A DNA stretch of 64,000 nt from Persicaria tinctoria (GCA_037127255.1 JBANSL010000008.1:2442896-2506895), one strand, 5' to 3'. Numbered from the stretch's first letter, positions 12,339 to 26,193 are shown. The notes: generated by a model not told the origin, from the sequence alone. Translations and numbers: made by a program.

Positions 12339-14689
12339 CTAAAACAGAGGCCGCTGGAGCGACCTCGCGGGCACGGAATTTTCTGGATTAAACGGGATTA
12401 TTTTTGCTGATGTGGCATTTTCTGGATTAAAGTGGCATTAATTTTTGGGTCACATCAATTAATAAAGCAATATAGTTAGCTAAAAAAACTTATCTTTCTA
12501 AGTCAAATAATCTATCCAATATAACCTTATATCTTACCTATGTTTTTTAATTATAAATATTCAACCATATATTTCCAAACATTTAATCCGATAAAAAATT
12601 AACCGCACATCATAAATTGTAGTTTGTTATAGATGAGTTTTTTTTTACCTTTTGTTATCTCGATGAATCAATATTCACGTCCCATTACAATTTACAACAC
12701 ATACTCTAATTTTTATAATTCTTGGCTTCTTTCAATTTTAACTAATGATCAATTATATTTTATTATTAATTTAATATTGTAGCTAAGTTAATAAATTTTA
12801 TGGTGTTTTTAAAAAAATGTTCCTCTAAATCATGACTTAGATTTTGCTAATTTCGGAAAATGTCCATACGTTTTCCAAGTTCCAAGTCGTATTTTTGACG
12901 TGTCTATGATATATTTATAAAAATAGATTTTAACCATTTTTTTAATAAGAGAACAAATATGATTAATGTAGATTCAAAAGTGTTTACATTCTAAAAAACA
13001 CAAATATGATTAATATAGATTCAAAAATGTTTAGCGGCCTCGCTGTCACAGAATTTTCTGGATTAAACGGGATTATTTTTGCATACGTGGCATTTTCTGG
13101 ATTAAAGTTGTATTATATTTTTGGGCCACATCAATAAATAAGTCAATATAGTTGGGTAAAAAACTTATCTTTTTAGCTTATTAATCTATCTAATATTTGA
13201 TCAAAATTGAATATAATGTATCTACATATTAATTCTCTCTCCACATTTTATTTGGTCAAACTTATCTTTAAGCCATGTTTATTAGCAAACCAATTTATCT
13301 TACAATGAGGTGATTCAATATACCTTTTTATATTTTTCACATATTTGATCAAATACTTCCATAAATTTGATTTAAAAAATCAATTATGCATATTGCAATC
13401 GAGTGAATACATCCTTTGTAATTTATACATTAAACACAATCTTCATATATTTCTTTATTATATAATAAATATAAACAATAGCTTCAAAGAACGGGATTAT
13501 TTTTGCATACATGACATTTTCTGGATTAAAATGACATTATATTAAATTAAAACAGAGACCTGAAACGGCCTCTGATGCGATTTCGTATCTATGGAATTTT
13601 CTGGATTAAAACGGGATTATTTTTGCATACGTGGAATTTTCTGAATTAAAGTTGTATTATAAATAAGTCAATATAGTTAGGTGAAATACTCATCTTTTTT
13701 AAATCAAATAATCTATCCAATATAGCTTTATATCTTAATACTATTTTAATCTATATTTTTCAATTGATTTCTGTTTCAATATTAGAAAATAAAATAATTA
13801 ATGTAACACGTACACTTACACTAAAATTTAAAGCATATATTATAATAATATATCATTTGTTTTCACATGTATATATGTATATTGACGTACAAATATATTA
13901 TAATATTAAACTAAGTAATATTTTGACGTAATATATTTGCAAGGTAAAAAGTTGTATTTATATTCTCACATGGATAAAGTACATATATTTTGACGTAATA
14001 TAATCATAACAAAATACATATATATCTCTATCTATATTCAATCAAATATATACAAAATTAAATAATCTTATCAAATCTATACATAATAAATACGTACATA
14101 CTAAAACAATGTATATTTCTCCTTTTATTTTAATGGGCCATAAGATATTTAATTTGTGTACGTTTTTTTTAATACAACTATATTATACCTTTGCTCAATT
14201 TTATTTATTAAAATTTAAAAAATCTGCGCACCAAAAAAAATATTTTAAAAAAATCTTAAGTTTAATTTGATGAGTATAATTAAAAAAATATTACTTCTTA
14301 ATCATGTAATATTTTCATATAATTAATCTAATAAAAAAACCAAGAAAGCGGGATTATTTTTGCTTACGTGCCATTTTCTGGATTAAAGTGGTACTCCGTA
14401 TTATATTTCTGATCCACATCAACTAATAAACCAATATAGTTGGATAACTGAAAGTAAATAACTGAAGCAAATGACAGAAAGGAAATTAAAGAAGCAAAAG
14501 ATATAAATAGAAAATACAATAATAAAAGATGGTTGATACACATCTTGGGTTTTTTTTTAAAAAAAATAGCCACATTATTAATATTCCGCATACATGTTAT
14601 ATTTCGGATTAATATGGTGTTATCTTTTTTAGCCACATCTATATATTTATATTATGCATATCTATATTTATATCTATATCTATCTATTA
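12338..14689 (+). mobile_element. Stack of truncated Helitron 5' ends, family 1
   Basis: The same 5' block recurs in one orientation: CTAAAACAGAG, a cysteine-poor stretch with CGGCCTC, then AATTTTCTGGATTAAA, CGGGATTATTTTTGC and a GGNCACATCAATTAATAA block. Copies begin near 12338, 13034, 13489 (partial), 13548 and 14340 (partial). Each is followed by a different AT-rich stretch, and none has its own recognisable 3' terminus. The last copy, at 14690, has one. No coding sequence is visible. Confidence 0.6.
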
Positions 14690-15662
14690 TCTATACTAAA
14701 ACAGAGACTTGAAACGGCCTCGTGTGCGATTTCGCACCCATGGAATTTTCTGAATTAAAACGGGATTTTTTTTTGCTTACGTGTCATATTATTGATTAAA
14801 TTGGTATTATATTTTTGGGTCACGTCAATTAATAAGCCAATAAGCAAAGGTCTGAAACGACATCTGGTGCAATTTCACATCCATTGACTTTTCTGGATTA
14901 AAACATGGTTATTTTTGCTTACGTGTCATATTCTGGGTTAAAATGGTAATATATTTTTGGGCCACATCAATTAATAAGTCAATATTGAATCAAAAAAAAA
15001 TTAATAAGTCAATATAGTTTGGTAAAAAACTAATCGTTTTATATCAAATTATTTATCTAATATTTGATCAATTATTATGCGTTTTAGATGTAATTGAATA
15101 AAATATTTGCTCAAATATTTTGTCACATAATGAACTAATCTATCGACAATTGTGAAATTCTACTACTCGGCAAAGTGTCATGGAAGGAATTTCGAGTGAT
15201 ATATATTACTCCCTCCATTCCTTAATTTTGTTATTTTGAAATTTGCACATTTTTTTTAGAAAGGTTGAATATATATAAAATATTAATTTTTTATTTAATC
15301 TTTTTTAATAATATTATACTTATTACTAATAAGTATGAAATTATTTTAAAAAAATTATTAAAAAAATGAATATTTTATATAGTTTTTAGTATTTTAAAAA
15401 ACTTGCCTCAATAGTAAAATGTCAAATAAAAAAGAATGGAGGGAGTATATACTATATAGGTCAATTTAACTACGGTATATAACATTTGATTTTAAAGTAT
15501 AATCTCTCCAATTGATTTTACTTTAATTTATTTTACAATTGATTGAACGTTTAATTAAAATATTTCAAGCATAAAATTTAATAAATAATATTTCAAACAA
15601 ATTCACATTATAAAATATATTTTATTAATCAAACGCGCAAACGCGCGGGTACCCGATACTAG
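14690..15662 (+). mobile_element. Non-autonomous Helitron, family 1
   Basis: The 5' end is TCTATACTAAAACAGAG after an A at 14689. The 3' end is CTAG at 15659-15662 followed by T, so insertion between A and T fits Helitrons. Just before the end are CGCGCAAACGCGCG and the palindrome CGGGTACCCG, a suitable terminal hairpin. A second, internal copy of the 5' block begins near 14841. No rolling-circle or helicase gene is present. A Stowaway MITE is nested at 15209-15445. Confidence 0.7.
15209..15445. mobile_element. Stowaway MITE nested in a Helitron
   Basis: The termini CTCCCTCCATTC and GAATGGAGGGAG are inverted copies, flanked by TA on both sides (15207-15208 and 15446-15447). The size, about 237 bases, and the AT-rich interior are typical. 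Confidence 0.85.
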
Positions 15663-15675
15663 TATATATATATAT

Positions 15676-16309
15676 ATATACATATACTAAAACCGATGCA
15701 TTGAAGCCTGTGTGGCGGCGTGTGAGTGAATCTGTCTACGTGGCGGCGCCTGAGTGCGTCTCGCAAAACTTTCTCCTGTAAAAAAGGAAATCTAATAAAA
15801 ATAATACGATAGTTCTAATCTATATAATTAAAAATAATTATTTTATTTTACCGTTAATTCATATAATTGAGATGGAATATCTTATACAAGAGTAAATATT
15901 ATATAAGGAAATAATTATATCAATATAATTAGACACAATAATAGTAATAAATTTGGCATATACAAATATACAAATTTTCATATAAGTATATCATCATCTA
16001 GATTATAAATAATCTTTCCAATGGACGGTTTATATATCGATTATTTTTTGTGGAAAGAATTATTTATATCAAAATTAATTATTTCATAGTTATTTTATTT
16101 ATATCTATATTATTTTTCAGGAGAATGAGTTATTTAGATCTAGATTAACTTTAATATTATATTTTCAGTTATTAGTTTAATTATCATAATGTAATTCATA
16201 TTTATTTATTTATTTTCATATTTATAATAGGATTTTCGTATAGATAATAAGTGAAATTTTATAATATTGTGTTAATATATTCCCGTGCAGGGAACGGGGC
16301 ATACACTAG
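15676..16309 (+). mobile_element. Non-autonomous Helitron, family 2, short copy
   Basis: The 5' block CATATACTAAAACCGATGCA with the twin motif CTACGTGGCGGC matches the element starting at 48970. The 3' end has the hairpin CCCGT-GCAGGGA-ACGGG, then CATACACTAG and T. The exact 5' end is lost in a TA microsatellite at 15663-15680, so the left boundary is approximate. Confidence 0.7.
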
Positions 16310-16409
16310 TTTTAATATAAGTATAAAGACGTAAAATGAACGACAATTTAACTATCAAGTTTTACAAGGAGAATCTTTATTGTTTTTAGTTGTGAGTTGT
16401 GACGCGTTC

Positions 16410-16416
16410 TATAAAT
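16410..16416 (+). promoter_or_regulatory. Probable TATA box of the 16772 gene
   Basis: TATAAAT lies about 360 bases before the start codon and is followed by a CT-rich leader. The fit is by position and sequence only. Confidence 0.45.
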
Positions 16417-16771
16417 GGACAGAAGTCACAGAACGCAACAGAACGACACCGTATAGCAATCTCCGAGCCCAAAACGCAAGGCATTGGTATTCTTCATCTC
16501 CCTATTCCCTCCCTCTCCCCTTTACCCCAAAATTTTGTCTGGATCGATGAATAAACTAATCACAAATAGTCAGACTTCCACGTGCACCTGGGAACTCACT
16601 CCCCTTCCCCTTCATGTTCACTCTCCCATGACATCTCCTCCCATTCTCTCTCCTTCTCTCTCTGAACTCTCAACCTCCATAGCTCAGTTTGCTATCTAAG
16701 CCCCCAAACAGTGACGGATCAACACCAACTACCTACACTACAGCCAAAGATCCAACCTTTATACTCCCTCC

Positions 16772-17815
16772 ATGGAGATCATTATCAACGCCGCCGATGC
16801 CGGAGGAGCGGCGGCCGACGACCTCGCGGGAGACGGCATACAATGCAGCAAGCACCCCAGCTCAAACAATGTCTCCGATGGCGGCATCTGCGCGCTCTGC
16901 CTCCAGGATAAGCTCGGGAAGCTCGTCAAATCCTCTTCTACCTCCTTCTCCATCGGCTCCGCCTCTCCCTCCTTCAGATCTGATCCAGCCGCCGCGGCCA
17001 TCGCCACCTCCGGCTCGCTGTCTCTCCTCCCCGCCGTCGCCGCCGCCGCCTCCGCGGCATCTTCTTCAAGCAGACAATTTCTTCAGAATGCAAACACCGG
17101 GCCCGCTAAGCCCGCCCACACCGGGCGCCGGGCCCACTTGCCGTTTCTGTTTGGTCACAAAAAGAAGGAAAAAGTCACGGCCGAGCGAGGGGGTTTTTGG
17201 TCGTTTTTCTACCACACCAAGCCCAAAACGACGTCGGTGACGGAGGCGGTTAATTCAGGTCAAAAGCAAAACGGCGTCGTCCAGCAAGCCCAGAGCGAAG
17301 TTCCTGCGACGACGTCGTTTGGGAGGAAGGCAATGTCCAGATCCAGATCTGTAGGGTGTGGGAGCCGCAGCTTCTCCGGCGACTTCTTCGAGCGGATCTC
17401 GACGGGGTTCGGAGGCTGCACGCTCCGGCGCGTGGAGTCTCAGCGCGAAGGGAAGCGCGCTTCTACCTCCTCCGTACGCTCCGGCGCCGGCGACGCCATC
17501 AAGGAGAGAGTCCGGTGCGGCGGGATTTTCAGCGGATTCATGATGACGTCATCGTCTTCTTCCTCCTCCTCCTCTTTCCGCATCTCCAGCTCGACGGCGT
17601 CCGAGGAGGCGAACACCGAGAAGGCCTCATCGGAGGCGGCGCCGGCACTGGCACCGGCGGCGCAAGTTCGCAGCAGGAGCCGCCGATGGGCGTTCGCGAG
17701 CCCGTTGAGAGTGTTCGGGAAGCCTTCGCCTAAGGAGGTGAAGACGACGACAATTAAGGCGAATCCGACTCCGAATTTCGCTGCGATTCCTTCATTGTTG
17801 ACAGCGAGAGGCTGA
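16772..17815 (+). CDS. Plant-specific Ser-rich protein with an OCTOPUS/DUF740-like N-terminal Cys/His motif
   Basis: A single exon of 347 codons. Near the N-terminus is C25-x2-H28-P29-x10-C40-x2-C43-L, the pattern seen at the start of OCTOPUS/DUF740-type plant proteins (Cys..HisPro..Cys..CysLeu), which suggests a small metal-binding knuckle. The rest is low-complexity: basic and serine-rich, with SRSRSVGCGSRSFSGDFFERIS in the middle third, a serine run near residues 255-265, and a basic end containing RRWAFASPLRVFGKP. There is no signal peptide and no membrane segment. The coding DNA is GC-rich in an AT-rich setting and overlapping frames are open only for that reason. I infer a plant cytosolic or membrane-peripheral protein; the function is not known to me, and assignment to the OCTOPUS family is tentative. 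Confidence 0.75.
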   Translation: MEIIINAADAGGAAADDLAGDGIQCSKHPSSNNVSDGGICALCLQDKLGKLVKSSSTSFSIGSASPSFRSDPAAAAIATSGSLSLLPAVAAAASAASSSSRQFLQNANTGPAKPAHTGRRAHLPFLFGHKKKEKVTAERGGFWSFFYHTKPKTTSVTEAVNSGQKQNGVVQQAQSEVPATTSFGRKAMSRSRSVGCGSRSFSGDFFERISTGFGGCTLRRVESQREGKRASTSSVRSGAGDAIKERVRCGGIFSGFMMTSSSSSSSSSFRISSSTASEEANTEKASSEAAPALAPAAQVRSRSRRWAFASPLRVFGKPSPKEVKTTTIKANPTPNFAAIPSLLTARG

Positions 17816-18205
17816 ACGAAATTGCTCGGGAGTTGTTTCTTAATTTTCTGAATAAGATCGTTTTCTGTAGCTTGATTAGATCATGAATGTATCATTACCA
17901 CTGCTAAGTGCTAAATATCAAATCTTCAGGAATAATCTGTCATCTGTGTGTACTGTTGAGTGATTAAAAATGCATAAAGGGACAAGCTTTCAGAAAAGCT
18001 CATGGGGGGTTGCAGGATCATCTTCAGAGATGCTGCGATCCATCATTCATGTCTCTGTCTTCCTCCCTGTTTGATTGCGAAAAAAGCTGTGGCGGAAACA
18101 GTGAATTGGTTGGATTTTTGGTTTGATCTTGACATTGGATCCTCTACAGTGGATCCATCTTGTGACAGTCAATGATTAGCCCTTTCCTGAGCTTCAGATG
18201 TAACC
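17816..18205 (+). other. 3' flank of the 16772 gene
   Basis: About 390 bases of probable 3' untranslated and downstream DNA, ending at the target duplication (GATGTAACC, 18197-18205) of the Mutator-like element. No feature beyond that is seen. Confidence 0.5.
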
Positions 18206-20363
18206 GGAGGATGTTAGGCACACCACCCCTGGTAGACTACCACCTTATGTGGCAATTTAGGTGGGCCATGCTCAATAGAAAAAATATATATACTCCACTT
18301 TAATACATTTAAATCACTGTTTACTTTTGTTAGTTCCAAGGACTGCTGTGCCAATTTCAAAAATCATTAATGATTTTTAACATATTCTATTAGGCCTTGT
18401 TTGGTAGAAAATTAAACGATTCCACTACCATATTCACGATTTTAAAGCCTTGCAAAGCTAAGTTTTAAACTTGAGATTTTTTTTTCCTCAATAGTTTAAT
18501 TTGAACACTAAATAAACACCACCCAATTGAATTAATATACCATCAACAACAGGCTTATTGCAAGAAAAAATTTGAAGACCTTCATCTCCGATGATATTTA
18601 TCACCGTATACGTATTCATCATAATTTATTTATTTTTTGGGGGTGATGGTTCATCATCTATTCATCTTTATTCTTTCCTATTTAGAAGAAGCAGGGGATT
18701 TGTCTAAAATCTGGATGGACAAACTAAAAAACATATTGTACTCCAATGAAGAAGGCAGAGGCGGAGGTTGAATTTAGAACTTTTAATTATACTCTGTCAA
18801 TAGGATTCATCATCAATCTACTCCAAACACAATGAAAAAGGCGGAGGCGAGGGTGGAGCCACCAACGACGACTGATGTTGAGCCTGACTAACGGAGGCGA
18901 CGAAGGTTGGGCATGACTATCCGTCAATCTGCACCAACAACAGTTGAGGCAGGGGCAGAGGCGGAGGTGGATGTTGAAGGAGGAGAGATGGAGACTTAGA
19001 ATCGGAGTGGGAGATCTCCGGTTGAGCTTCAAGGAGGAGTAGAGGTGTGATTTAGGGTTCCTGGTTGGGTTTAATCGGTTGGGCCTGACCGGTTAGTTGG
19101 GCCCTTGAGGGGATGGAATTAATAGTGTAGAAAATGGAGTAGATTGGTAAGGGTTAATATTTTTGAATATTATTCATAAGCGCCTAAGTTTTAGATTGTT
19201 ACGGAATGAACACCCTATACTTAATAAAAGCTTCCATAATTTTTTGGGGTTTAAGGGATCGGCACCCTACATTACTAATAACAATTAACCTGGATATATT
19301 AAGGCTGAGTTCATTATATATTTAACACATGATAGATAAAATATCAATATAATAATAACATGATAATTTATTTTATATCATACACCTTCTAATAGTATGA
19401 AGTTTTAAATGAATAGTAATTTCCGCTTGTAATTTTTAAATGTTTTTTTGGGATGGAAATACATATTTTTCCCTTATAAGTTATATTCTCATCTTATATC
19501 AACTATGTCCTTTTAAGTAATTTCAATCTTTTTTTTTATAAAATATCCTATTTACCCTTAAAAGTTCGAATTTAAAAATATTAATTTTTTTTATTTCAAT
19601 GTCCTTTTATCTCTTTTAAAATTATAAATTGTCGTATTTCATCAATTTTGTCGCCCAACTTTATATTTTTTTCTTAATATACACAAATTGCAACTTTAAA
19701 GTATTCTCAAATCAACTCTACTTTATACTTTTTGATAAACTATTCAAATTACAATTACAATATTTTCTCAAATCAACCGTACGTAATTTGTGTTTTTAAT
19801 TTAACTACCCAAGTTGTAACTTTAAGATTTTCTCAAATCAAACCAACTTTATATTTGTAATCAAATAATAGTAATAATAAAAAAAAATCATTTTTATGTG
19901 TAATGATCATAATTTTCAAACTCTATAGTTTTGGATTTTTTTTCCCATTTTGATTAATAAAAAAAATCAAAGACCACCCTTCTTTATTTTTTTTTAATTG
20001 AAATACATCATTCTTATTACCTTAATGAAAATTTAAAATTACTAACCTTACAGTTTCTTATAATGATACAATTATTATTTTTATTACTTTCAAAGACTAC
20101 GTACCACATAGGATGTGACTTATGCAAGTATGGATAATGTAAAGGAAAGGGCTAGACAGATGATCTTATATCCATGGATGTATCATGTATGATATGATCA
20201 CATAGTACGATCGATCTTACGCATAACCTTTATTTATTTATTTTGAGCAAATATATCCTTTCTAGTTTGGTGTACAATCTTACATTTTGATATGTATAAA
20301 GTGCTAATGATCGGTTGTGTTATCTTGTATTATGTTATAGTGGTCTTACAATCAAATGATATG

Positions 20364-20427
<64 letters not shown>

Positions 20428-21527
20428 GTTGTCTTTTTATAAATTCATGAATGTTGTTATAGTAAGTCAGTTAAATACATACATACTCTAAATTCATGCT
20501 TATTAATATAATAACCTATTATAAACTCAGTTTAATATGTTCACTTTTTTATTATATTAAGCACGTAGGGTGCCCATCTCATCAACTCAAAATAAATGTG
20601 GACACTTTTATTAATGTAGGGTGTTCTTTCTGTAAGCAACCTAAAATTTAGGCAATTATTAATAATATCTGAAAATGAATGTAGGGATTTAAAATTCATC
20701 TATAAGTTGAGCCCCAACATACTAACCAGCCCACAAAACAGAAAGGCCCAACCTATAAAACCCAACGAAACCCTAGAACAGTAGAACTCAGCTCCCACTT
20801 CTGAGGTCTTCCATGCCGCTTCCGAGATCTCCGTCTCCTACTACTTTCTTCTGCAACCTCGGTTTCCACCTGCGCTACCCCTGGTCGTGTTTTCGTTGGC
20901 TTCATCGACCTTATCAATGGAGTTTTCGTCGGAAAATGGAATCTCCCTCCCCCTCAAATCGATCACAAATTCATAGTTATTCTTTGTATTTTGGTATTAA
21001 TCCAGATCGATCTCGACCTTTTCTTTCTTATGGCATTGAAAAGAAAATATTAAAATCAACTATTTGATTTAGGGATGAACTCGTTTGGGAATGAATTGCT
21101 TGACTTCACTCACAATTTCATAATGAAATGTTTGATTTTATTCTCAAATTCCAGTTTCCGTTAGTGCATGAGCAACCACCAGAGGTGTTTTAGTTGGCCT
21201 CCACCTAAGTTATCACTGAGGTTGTTTTAGTTGCCTGACTTTACTTGAGCTTCCGTCTAGTGGTCTAATGGTACCAGTTATTTTAATTCCACCCAATTCA
21301 CCCAGCAATTGATATTGGATTTGTATAGCCAAACGAGATCTTAAAAAACATCTGATAAATACAAATAGTCACAGTGATAATTTTGACATTGGAACTCACA
21401 AATAGTTAATTAATGATTGAAATAATTTAATTTAATTTTTATTTAATAATGATTCATACACTTTATTGCCAACTAGGATGCCACATAAGGGTGGTAGACT
21501 ACCATGGTGGTATACCAAACATTCTCC
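18206..21527. mobile_element. Mutator-like element (Pack-MULE candidate) with long inverted arms
   Basis: The left end GGAGGATGTTAGGCACACC matches the inverted right end GGAGAATGTTTGGTATACC, and similarity continues through GGTAG(A/T)CTACCACC and TTATGTGGCA. A perfect 9-base direct repeat, GATGTAACC, flanks the element at 18197-18205 and 21528-21536, which is diagnostic of Mutator-type insertion. No transposase is visible. Around 18830-19110 (read on the minus strand) and 20690-21060 (plus strand) are sequences resembling gene starts, with GGCCCAAC, AACCCTA and coding-like GC-rich DNA. These two stretches resemble each other in inverted orientation, as do 19165-19260 and 20560-20690. The element therefore appears to be one large imperfect palindrome. 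The open frame at 20813-21067 is a fragment of unknown origin. Confidence 0.8.
20370..20424. repeat. (AT)n microsatellite in the centre of the MULE
   Basis: A pure AT run of about 55 bases lies between the two arms of the element. Confidence 0.95.
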
Positions 21528-21536
21528 GATGTAACC

Positions 21537-21764
21537 CTAGCTGAAGATAAATCCCTATTCGCTACTGTGATTACAATTTCGTTGGAAATTTTGCTTTTGA
21601 CTTCGCCCATTGCTAAGAGATCAAAGCACTGTAAACGTAGCTAATAGCGTGAAAATTCGTGAACCTTGAGAACCTTAACATACGGGCCTTATGCACCCTC
21701 ATTCGTGAGTCCAACTCTCGGGCCTTAAGTTACTTTTTACTATTTTACCTTTTTCAATTACTCA

Positions 21765-21809
<45 letters not shown>

Positions 21810-22796
21810 GAGTTGTGCAATGGAGAAAAAATAAACAAAACATAGCACTGAACTTGAAAATATTTTTTTTATATAGGCTAATGGGTGGAAAAAATAGCTT
21901 TTTATATAGTAAAAGTAATAGTATACGGGTATTGCTGCCATTATTTAAAAAAAAACATATACAATATAGGTGTTTATGTGTAGATAAAATTATTTCACAC
22001 TTGAAAATATTTTTTTATTTATTTTTTATTTATGAAAAATGTGTAAAAAACATTTTTAAATGCATTTTGATCAACCTGCACCCAAACTTCAAAACCGGTA
22101 CCACCAACTTTTAGCAAAGGAGTACCGAACGACGCCGTTTCCTTTCTTCATGGGTTGAAACGCTGCACGTGATCTCTCGCTACGGGCTCCTCTTTCCTGG
22201 GCTCGTATATAAGGGTCAAATTTGAAGGCCCTTACCATAAAAAGAGTTTCCTTTTGTTTTCTTTTCCTACGTGGCTGACTTAAGAGCTCATAGGCTCACC
22301 GTTGTTCATGGCCTAACACTTCGAAGTCGGCAGTCTTGTACTGGTCGGCAGCCACTCGCTTGGTGAGAGATCACACCGACTCTGGAAGCCTAGTTCGGGA
22401 GATCCACCTATGCCGGACTCCGAGGTCAGCACAGTATTGATAGCGAAATTCCGTCGTACAATAGGAAGATTTAAAGAGCGTGATTGGTTGACTGTGAATT
22501 CTCTATCTTTAATGTTAGAAATCAATCTCATTGGATTAAAAAAAAAAAACTAATTTGATGCTATAGTAGCAAAATTACTCGATTTTTTCATATCCAAGTC
22601 CATAACTTTTTATAGCGTTGATAATACAAATGCTATCACCCAATTTCCAAGTGGCGTTGTTCGATCTTTTTTACTTCTCTTACAACAACTAAGAAGCACT
22701 CAAACCATTTTTATAAAGGAACTTGTAGCACGAGTAGAAATATACTAGGTTGATGTTGTTATCATAGCGGTATGCACGTATGGTATGAATATGGGT
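21537..22796. other. Intergenic DNA without a recognised gene
   Basis: The stretch holds a (TTA)n microsatellite at about 21766-21809, AT-rich DNA, and a GC-richer patch at 22090-22450 containing GAACGACGCCGTTTCC and a possible TATA (CGTATATAAG). Short frames here show no domain. It may be decayed transposon or promoter-like DNA; I cannot assign it. Confidence 0.4.
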
Positions 22797-24044
22797 CTAC
22801 TTGTTGCGTTTCATGGCATTTTCTTGAGCCTCGGTGGCTTCATCAATGGGTCGATAGTAGCCGGTCTCAGGATCAGGAACCCAAGCATTTACGGGCCTCG
22901 AATCCTTACTCTTATTTGCCTTTTTGCCCTTTGGACCATCGGTTTCATTGCTTGATGATCCTTTTGTCGTTATGGTATCAGAGATGGAGTCTCGTGATGA
23001 TCCCACGTGTTCCCATCTGTTCGAATTAGTCAAATCTTGACCGTTAAAAATATTATTCGAATGAAAGAGTGAACCATTGGCATGTTCTTGTAGAGAAGTA
23101 TAATTCCTAGGATTATTCTGATTCCCATCGCTTTCTTTCTCATGGTTTTTCATCCTTTTTAGCTTCTTCTATGAGATTCGAGTAATTATGAACAATTGTG
23201 AGGTCGAATTATTTTTAGGAAAAAAACATACTAGTATGTTGTTGATCGTTATTTGTATTTACATGAAAATCAATATTGCATCGGTTTGACGAAATATGTT
23301 CTTTATCATGGACGTTTTTTAGATTGGCAAAACTATATAAAATTGATATTTTAAATATAATATATTAGTAATTATTTCAAAAAAATACTCCATCCGTTAA
23401 TTAAAACTTGTCGTTTACGGTGGGTTTAATATTCATGCACGCTTTTTAGAATTATAAAAACTATATAAAATATTAAAAAATTTATACATTTGTTTTTATA
23501 AATTCATACTTAATTGTAATAAATATGAAATTATTAAAAAAAATTATATAGTTTTTAACACCTCAAAAAGCGTACATGAATAGTAAAACGACAAATTTTA
23601 ATTAACCGACGGAGTATTAAAAATAGTGATATTTTATATAGTTTTATAATCATTAAAAAAACGTATGTGAAGAGTAAAACACATGTTTTGCCGAATAGAA
23701 TTAGTATCAATACAAAACAAAAAATCATCCATTAATTAAATCAAATGCTTTAAAATCAGAAACAACCTGTATAACAAAACAAAAACCATAACCGATACTA
23801 ATAATGGGATCTCAAATAAAATAAAATTATCAAACAACAATTTTTATTTTTTTGTAAAAAAAAATCGATTACTAGAATGGAGATGCAAAAAGATTCATCT
23901 CTCATTACTATGCAAGCAATATATTCAGATTAAATCTAGGGAGATTACAAGACAATACCTCTTGACGATGGAAGTCGGAGGGAGGAAGCAAGCAGAGGAA
24001 GGATGAAGGACCCGCCTCATAGTGTAGATACAATAAGAAGCCAT
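22797..24044 (-). CDS. LEA_3 / SAG21-like late embryogenesis abundant protein
   Basis: The C-terminal exon, ending with TAG at 22797-22799, carries the family motif AWVPDPETGYYRP within the last 35 residues, preceded by a hydrophilic Asn/Ser/Lys-rich stretch. SAG21/LEA5-type proteins are small stress-induced proteins, often mitochondrial. The proposed first exon, 24044-23959, encodes MASYCIYTMRRVLHPSSAC and ends at AG|GTATTG; its arginines and lack of acidic residues fit a mitochondrial presequence. The intron is about 800 bases and contains a Stowaway MITE. The acceptor is uncertain: frame requires the second exon to start at 23154 (AAAAAG|G, a poor acceptor), or a different donor with an acceptor near 23168. 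The predicted product is about 147 residues. The family call is firmer than the exon structure. Confidence 0.65.
23388..23614. mobile_element. Stowaway MITE in the intron of the LEA_3-like gene
   Basis: The termini CTCCATCCGTTAATTAAAA and TTTTAATTAACCGACGGAG are inverted copies with TA on each side. Subterminal parts also pair: GTTTACGGTGGG... with ATTCATGCACGC on the left, GCGTACATGAAT on the right. Confidence 0.8.
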
Positions 24045-24756
24045 TCCTTTTGGATTTGTGTTTCTTCTTCTTCTTCTTCTTCGTCTTCCTCGATCGTATT
24101 TATATGGAAGACTGGGGAAATGATGTAGTGGCTGTGATTTAAAGATGGACGTCCTCAACGCTGAGCGCGTGAAGGTGTATATATGAGGTGCTTCGACGTC
24201 CCGAAAGGGAAACTACATAGAGAGGGGGAAATGGCATAAGACGAGATGAGATTTGTTGAATAGTAACCTTGTAGACTTGTAGTAGTGCTTTTTTTAAAGC
24301 CAGGTTGGAAACGTGTGGCCTAGTTACTAGATATGTCACCGACGACGCCATACCCACCCATTTTGAATAAATTTTGGAGAATCAGTTGGAGATAAACTCA
24401 CAACTTGGCAACCACAACATAATACATTTTTGACAGGGATTGGATAGTTACATCTATGTGATTCATGTAGGATCATCCTAGCACCTTTTATGGGTATTGT
24501 ACTTGACCATCCAACTGAGATCCATACAGTAAGCATTATTGAATCACATAACTACGACGTAAACCCAATCGAGGGTACCATAAAAAACCAAACCAAGAAC
24601 CGGGAATGACAACCCTGCAAAATTTTCCAATATCAAAAGAGAAGTTCGGAGAGGGTGAAATGGCAAATGTTGAAGGTGGGATACAGAAAGATGAGGAGAT
24701 CTGCAGGGAAAAACAACAAAGGATCAAAGAACTAGCTATAAAGATGATTGACAATA

Positions 24757-26193
<1,437 letters not shown>

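Noticed and set aside
16689..17240. Pro/Ser-rich frame overlapping the 16772 gene
   Set aside because: It is a shadow of GC-rich coding DNA, and the frame at 16772 has the Cys/His motif and full length.
20813..21067. Independent gene of 84 codons with TATA and telo-box
   Set aside because: It lies inside the Mutator-like element, ends quickly, and shows no known domain. More likely a captured 5' fragment.
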